Shown: positions 4,678-6,344 of the stretch, piece by piece
How the letters are laid out: every line of letters begins with the position of its first letter
How positions within the stretch are numbered: position 1 is the first letter of the stretch
Origin: Paracoccaceae bacterium
Lineage (GTDB): Bacteria; Pseudomonadota; Alphaproteobacteria; Rhodobacterales; Rhodobacteraceae
Length of the DNA: 6,344 nucleotides
Assembly (NCBI GenBank): GCA_011525185.1
Contig: WTIQ01000425.1
Location: forward strand, 1 to 6,344
Direction: 5' to 3'
The notes under the pieces: generated by a model
What the model saw: the letters and a program-made list of their open reading frames with translations, nothing else
The model's database searches: none
What the model was told of the DNA's origin: nothing
Position numbers and translations under genes: made by a program

Positions 4678-5295
4678 ATGACAGAACCGAAATTACTCTT
4701 TGCTACACCGCTTTACCACGCGCCCCTGAGCGCAGATGGACAGATTGATATATCTGAAATCGAAGCCTCATGCTGGTCTATTGCTCAGGATGATGAAGCA
4801 GGCCAAGAGTGGTGCACCCAAAATGGCTACCCAGGGTATACGAGCTATGCTTCCCTCACAGATTTGGGATGGCGGTTTCCGATTTTTGCCGAGCTTGAAA
4901 AACTCTTGGACCAGCATGTGGCGGAATTTGTCAAAGAGCTGGACTGGGATCTTGGCGACAAAGCGATCTCGCTGGAAGACCTCTGGATCAATATCCTGCC
5001 GGAGGGGGGCACACATACGGGCCATATTCACCCGCATTCGGTCCTCTCAGGTACAACTTATATCGCTATGCCAGAGGGAGCGAGCGCCATCCGATTTGAA
5101 GATCCGCGGCTGGCGCAAATGATGGCCGCTCCGCCCCGGCGCAAAGATGCGCGAGAAGCACTTAAGCCCTTCGTCTATGTGGCACCCCAAGTGGGCGATG
5201 TGCTGCTCTGGGAAAGTTGGCTGCGCCACGAGGTTCCGATGAATATGTCCGAAGAAGAACGCATTTCTGTGAGCTTTAATTACCGTTGGGGGTAG
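4678..5295 (+). CDS. TIGR02466-type Fe(II)/2-oxoglutarate oxygenase family protein
   Basis: A 205-residue protein matching, from memory, the TIGR02466 / 2OG-FeII_Oxy_5 pattern: an N-terminal PKLLFATPLYHAPL strand, a helical middle, then a double-stranded beta-helix core. The core contains GHIHPHSVLSGTTYIAMPEG (115-134), IRFEDPR, a VGDVLLWESWLRHEVP segment (172-187) and ERISVSFNYRWG (194-205). Likely iron ligands are one or two histidines of HIHPH (H116, H118, H120) and H184. R195 is placed to bind the 2-oxoglutarate carboxylate. These assignments rest on the superfamily layout, not on a structure. About 200 residues is the normal family length. No signal peptide is seen, so it should be cytoplasmic. 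The substrate is unknown. The gene is divergent from rpmC and convergent with the small unknown gene. Its position where L16 often precedes L29 is notable because unrelated 2OG oxygenases such as YcfD hydroxylate L16. Confidence 0.85.
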   Translation: MTEPKLLFATPLYHAPLSADGQIDISEIEASCWSIAQDDEAGQEWCTQNGYPGYTSYASLTDLGWRFPIFAELEKLLDQHVAEFVKELDWDLGDKAISLEDLWINILPEGGTHTGHIHPHSVLSGTTYIAMPEGASAIRFEDPRLAQMMAAPPRRKDAREALKPFVYVAPQVGDVLLWESWLRHEVPMNMSEEERISVSFNYRWG

Positions 5296-5612
5296 GGTCA
5301 CGTTGGAGAGCGGCGATTTTTTTTGGAGAGTTGGAAGTGCGCCCACATGATGAAGATCTCTGCGGAAAGTCGCTTCTATTTAGAAAGCAGGGCCGCAGCG
5401 GCATGGTTCGGCAAAACAGAGCGATGATGGAACCATTGAAAAAGACTTCTGCATAATCGAAACAATAGCAAAAACACCCCGCCCAGTAGCACCACCGGAA
5501 CGCGCCTGCCTGCCCCCCTCGGCAGGTGCGGGCCTCATTTCTAAAAAGGAAGACGCATTATCCATAATTTGGGTTATACACTGATCTTTTGGTTTACATT
5601 ATCACTAGAGTG
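5296..5612. other. Convergent non-coding gap
   Basis: This 317-bp stretch separates the 3' ends of the oxygenase gene and the small membrane-protein gene. It holds two TTGGAGAG copies (5303-5310, 5323-5330) flanking a run of eight T (5317-5324), an 11-bp palindrome GCCGCAGCGGC (5392-5402) and the GC-rich stem-loop at 5501-5530. The left part is mixed, 5477-5534 is strongly GC-rich and 5560-5610 is AT-rich. A minus frame at 5380-5565 (61 codons) and a plus frame at 5347-5427 (26 codons) are open but look non-coding. I see no recognisable gene or RNA here. Confidence 0.6.
5501..5530. other. Strong GC-rich stem-loop between convergent genes
   Basis: CGCGCCTGCC and GGCAGGTGCG pair over 10 bp (nine Watson-Crick, one wobble on the plus strand) with a 10-nt pyrimidine-rich loop. 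It may serve as a transcription barrier for either convergent gene. A T-run does not follow directly on either strand. The nearest on the minus strand is about 25 nt beyond the stem. It is therefore not a textbook intrinsic terminator. Confidence 0.5.
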
Positions 5613-5795
5613 TCATCTCAGTGAGCTATAAAACGCCAAGCCTAATGAAAGAAGCGTAACGGCGGCAAAAAACAGCTCTTTCCTCTTTGTGTTTTTTTCC
5701 CTGCCAAACAAACTCCGCTTAGCTGCGGCTAAGGCTCGGTATTGATCTGACAATGTGCTTAAATCGTCGTCACGTATGCGCTGATAGACGATCAT
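5613..5795 (-). CDS. Small predicted membrane protein, unrecognised
   Basis: A 60-residue frame with an N-terminal polar part (MIVYQRIRDDDLSTLSDQYR), a basic stretch (26-39, with GREKNTKRKE) and one hydrophobic segment at about 41-58 (LFFAAVTLLSLGLAFYSS) ending SLR. This is the layout of a single-pass protein whose basic side faces the cytoplasm, with almost nothing beyond the membrane. I do not recognise a family. It starts 18 nt after the stop of the upstream gene on the same strand, so the two are probably co-transcribed and may work together. The ribosome site is poor (GGGGCCGAG before the ATG). It is short enough that a chance frame cannot be excluded, but the ordered charge-then-hydrophobic pattern favours a real gene. 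Confidence 0.55.
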   Translation of the reverse strand: MIVYQRIRDDDLSTLSDQYRALAAAKRSLFGREKNTKRKELFFAAVTLLSLGLAFYSSLR

Positions 5796-5813
5796 GCGCT
5801 CGGCCCCATTGAC

Positions 5814-6344
5814 TCAATAGGAATGCTTTAATTTCTTATAGTCATGGGCATTGCCCTGCTGACCCCCAAAGGTCAGCCCCTCTCCTAAGTACACATTAAT
5901 TTCATCATCTGGACTACGTCTCACGCGCTGAATGGTTTCCTGCACGCTTTTCAAGCGGCTTTCATGATCTTTCAGCTCTGGAAAGGCTGCTTCGATATCA
6001 GACCACCGATACTGGTCCAACACTTGCTCTAGCTGATCTGTGCACATAATGACCACCGCATCGATCAAATCATGCTGCGCGTTGACCAAGTATTGCTCTG
6101 CGATGGTTATTTTGTTGCTAATTTTAAGGCATTTATCGGAGTCTAGGTTCTTTTCAAAACTCAGAAGCACCATGGCCCCATAAAGCATGCGTCCTGCATA
6201 GCGTAATTCGTTAATAGCCGCAACGAGCACCCCGTCGCCCATATGCTCATGACGCTTTATCCAATATTCAACGTCTTTCCACTGATGTAATATATCTTTG
6301 AGACGACGCTCAGTTGTCGTCCGAAAATCCGCATCCAGTAAGCA
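5814..6344 (-). CDS. Unrecognised helical protein, C-terminal part, probably cut by the right edge
   Basis: The frame is open from the window edge to a TGA at 5814-5816, giving 176 residues. An internal ATG at 6240-6242 would give a 142-residue protein (MGDGVLVAAINELRYAGRML). However, the 34 codons before it are also open and look protein-like (TTERRLKDILHQWKDVEYWI), and no good ribosome site precedes that ATG, so I favour a longer gene starting outside the window. The visible part is rich in predicted helix, with ITIAEQYLVNAQHDLIDAVV and DQLEQVLDQYRWSDIEAAFP in the middle, a charged helix ESRLKSVQETIQRVRR, and a Gly-rich polar tail. No membrane segment, signal peptide or catalytic motif is evident. 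The base composition looks more AT-rich than the ribosomal genes and ATA codons appear (for example GAT-ATA-TTA), which could hint at transfer. Function is unknown. Confidence 0.65.
   Translation of the reverse strand, partial: CLLDADFRTTTERRLKDILHQWKDVEYWIKRHEHMGDGVLVAAINELRYAGRMLYGAMVLLSFEKNLDSDKCLKISNKITIAEQYLVNAQHDLIDAVVIMCTDQLEQVLDQYRWSDIEAAFPELKDHESRLKSVQETIQRVRRSPDDEINVYLGEGLTFGGQQGNAHDYKKLKHSY

Noticed and set aside
5296..5324. Intrinsic terminator of the oxygenase gene
   Set aside because: There is a T8 tract, but I could find no stable stem directly before it.
5347..5427. Plus-strand 26-codon frame (MMKISAESRF start) with GGAAG 9 nt upstream
   Set aside because: It is too short to separate from chance and has no family resemblance. 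The region fits a 3' untranslated segment better.
5380..5565. Minus-strand frame of 61 codons in the convergent gap
   Set aside because: It has no ribosome site, a composition driven by the GC-rich stem-loop, and no recognisable motif. Cysteines and prolines at the end look random.

Overview
The window is ribosomal-protein DNA from an alphaproteobacterium, most probably of the Rhodobacterales. I infer this from close recalled similarity of L30, S8, L5 and S5 to Rhodobacteraceae sequences (for example the S8 end GGEVLCTVF and the L5 start MLDTANY) and from a cysteine-poor, zinc-independent type of S14. No database search was possible.

Bulk of the window (276-4457, minus strand): eleven ribosomal protein genes in the classical order rpmC, rpsQ, rplN, rplX, rplE, rpsN, rpsH, rplF, rplR, rpsE, rpmD. 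This is the last two genes of the S10 operon joined to most of the spc operon. Spacing is tight (8-nt and 1-nt overlaps, or gaps of 3-22 nt), except for 75 nt between rpsQ and rplN. Several stop codons lie inside the next gene's Shine-Dalgarno site. The run ends in a strong intrinsic terminator (221-251) directly after rpmD. The usual followers, rplO and secY, are not the next gene.

Left edge (1-151, minus): the first 50 codons of a GFA (CENP-V/GFA) family zinc protein, running off the window.

Upstream of rpmC: in many bacteria rplP (L16) would be next, but here there is a divergent intergenic region (4458-4677) with candidate control elements. It is followed by a plus-strand gene (4678-5295) for a TIGR02466-type Fe(II)/2-oxoglutarate oxygenase. 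This gene converges on two unrecognised minus-strand genes: the C-terminal part of a helical protein entering from the right edge (5814-6344), and a 60-residue protein with a C-terminal membrane segment (5613-5795). A 317-bp convergent gap (5296-5612) holds one good stem-loop.

The ribosomal genes supply parts of the two ribosomal subunits as one coordinated unit. The flanking genes show that the ancestral S10-spc cluster has been opened on both sides of this block. The most interesting parts are the oxygenase placed at the L16/L29 break, since some 2OG oxygenases hydroxylate ribosomal proteins including L16, and the pair of unknown genes beside it. Any functional link between these and the ribosome is inference.
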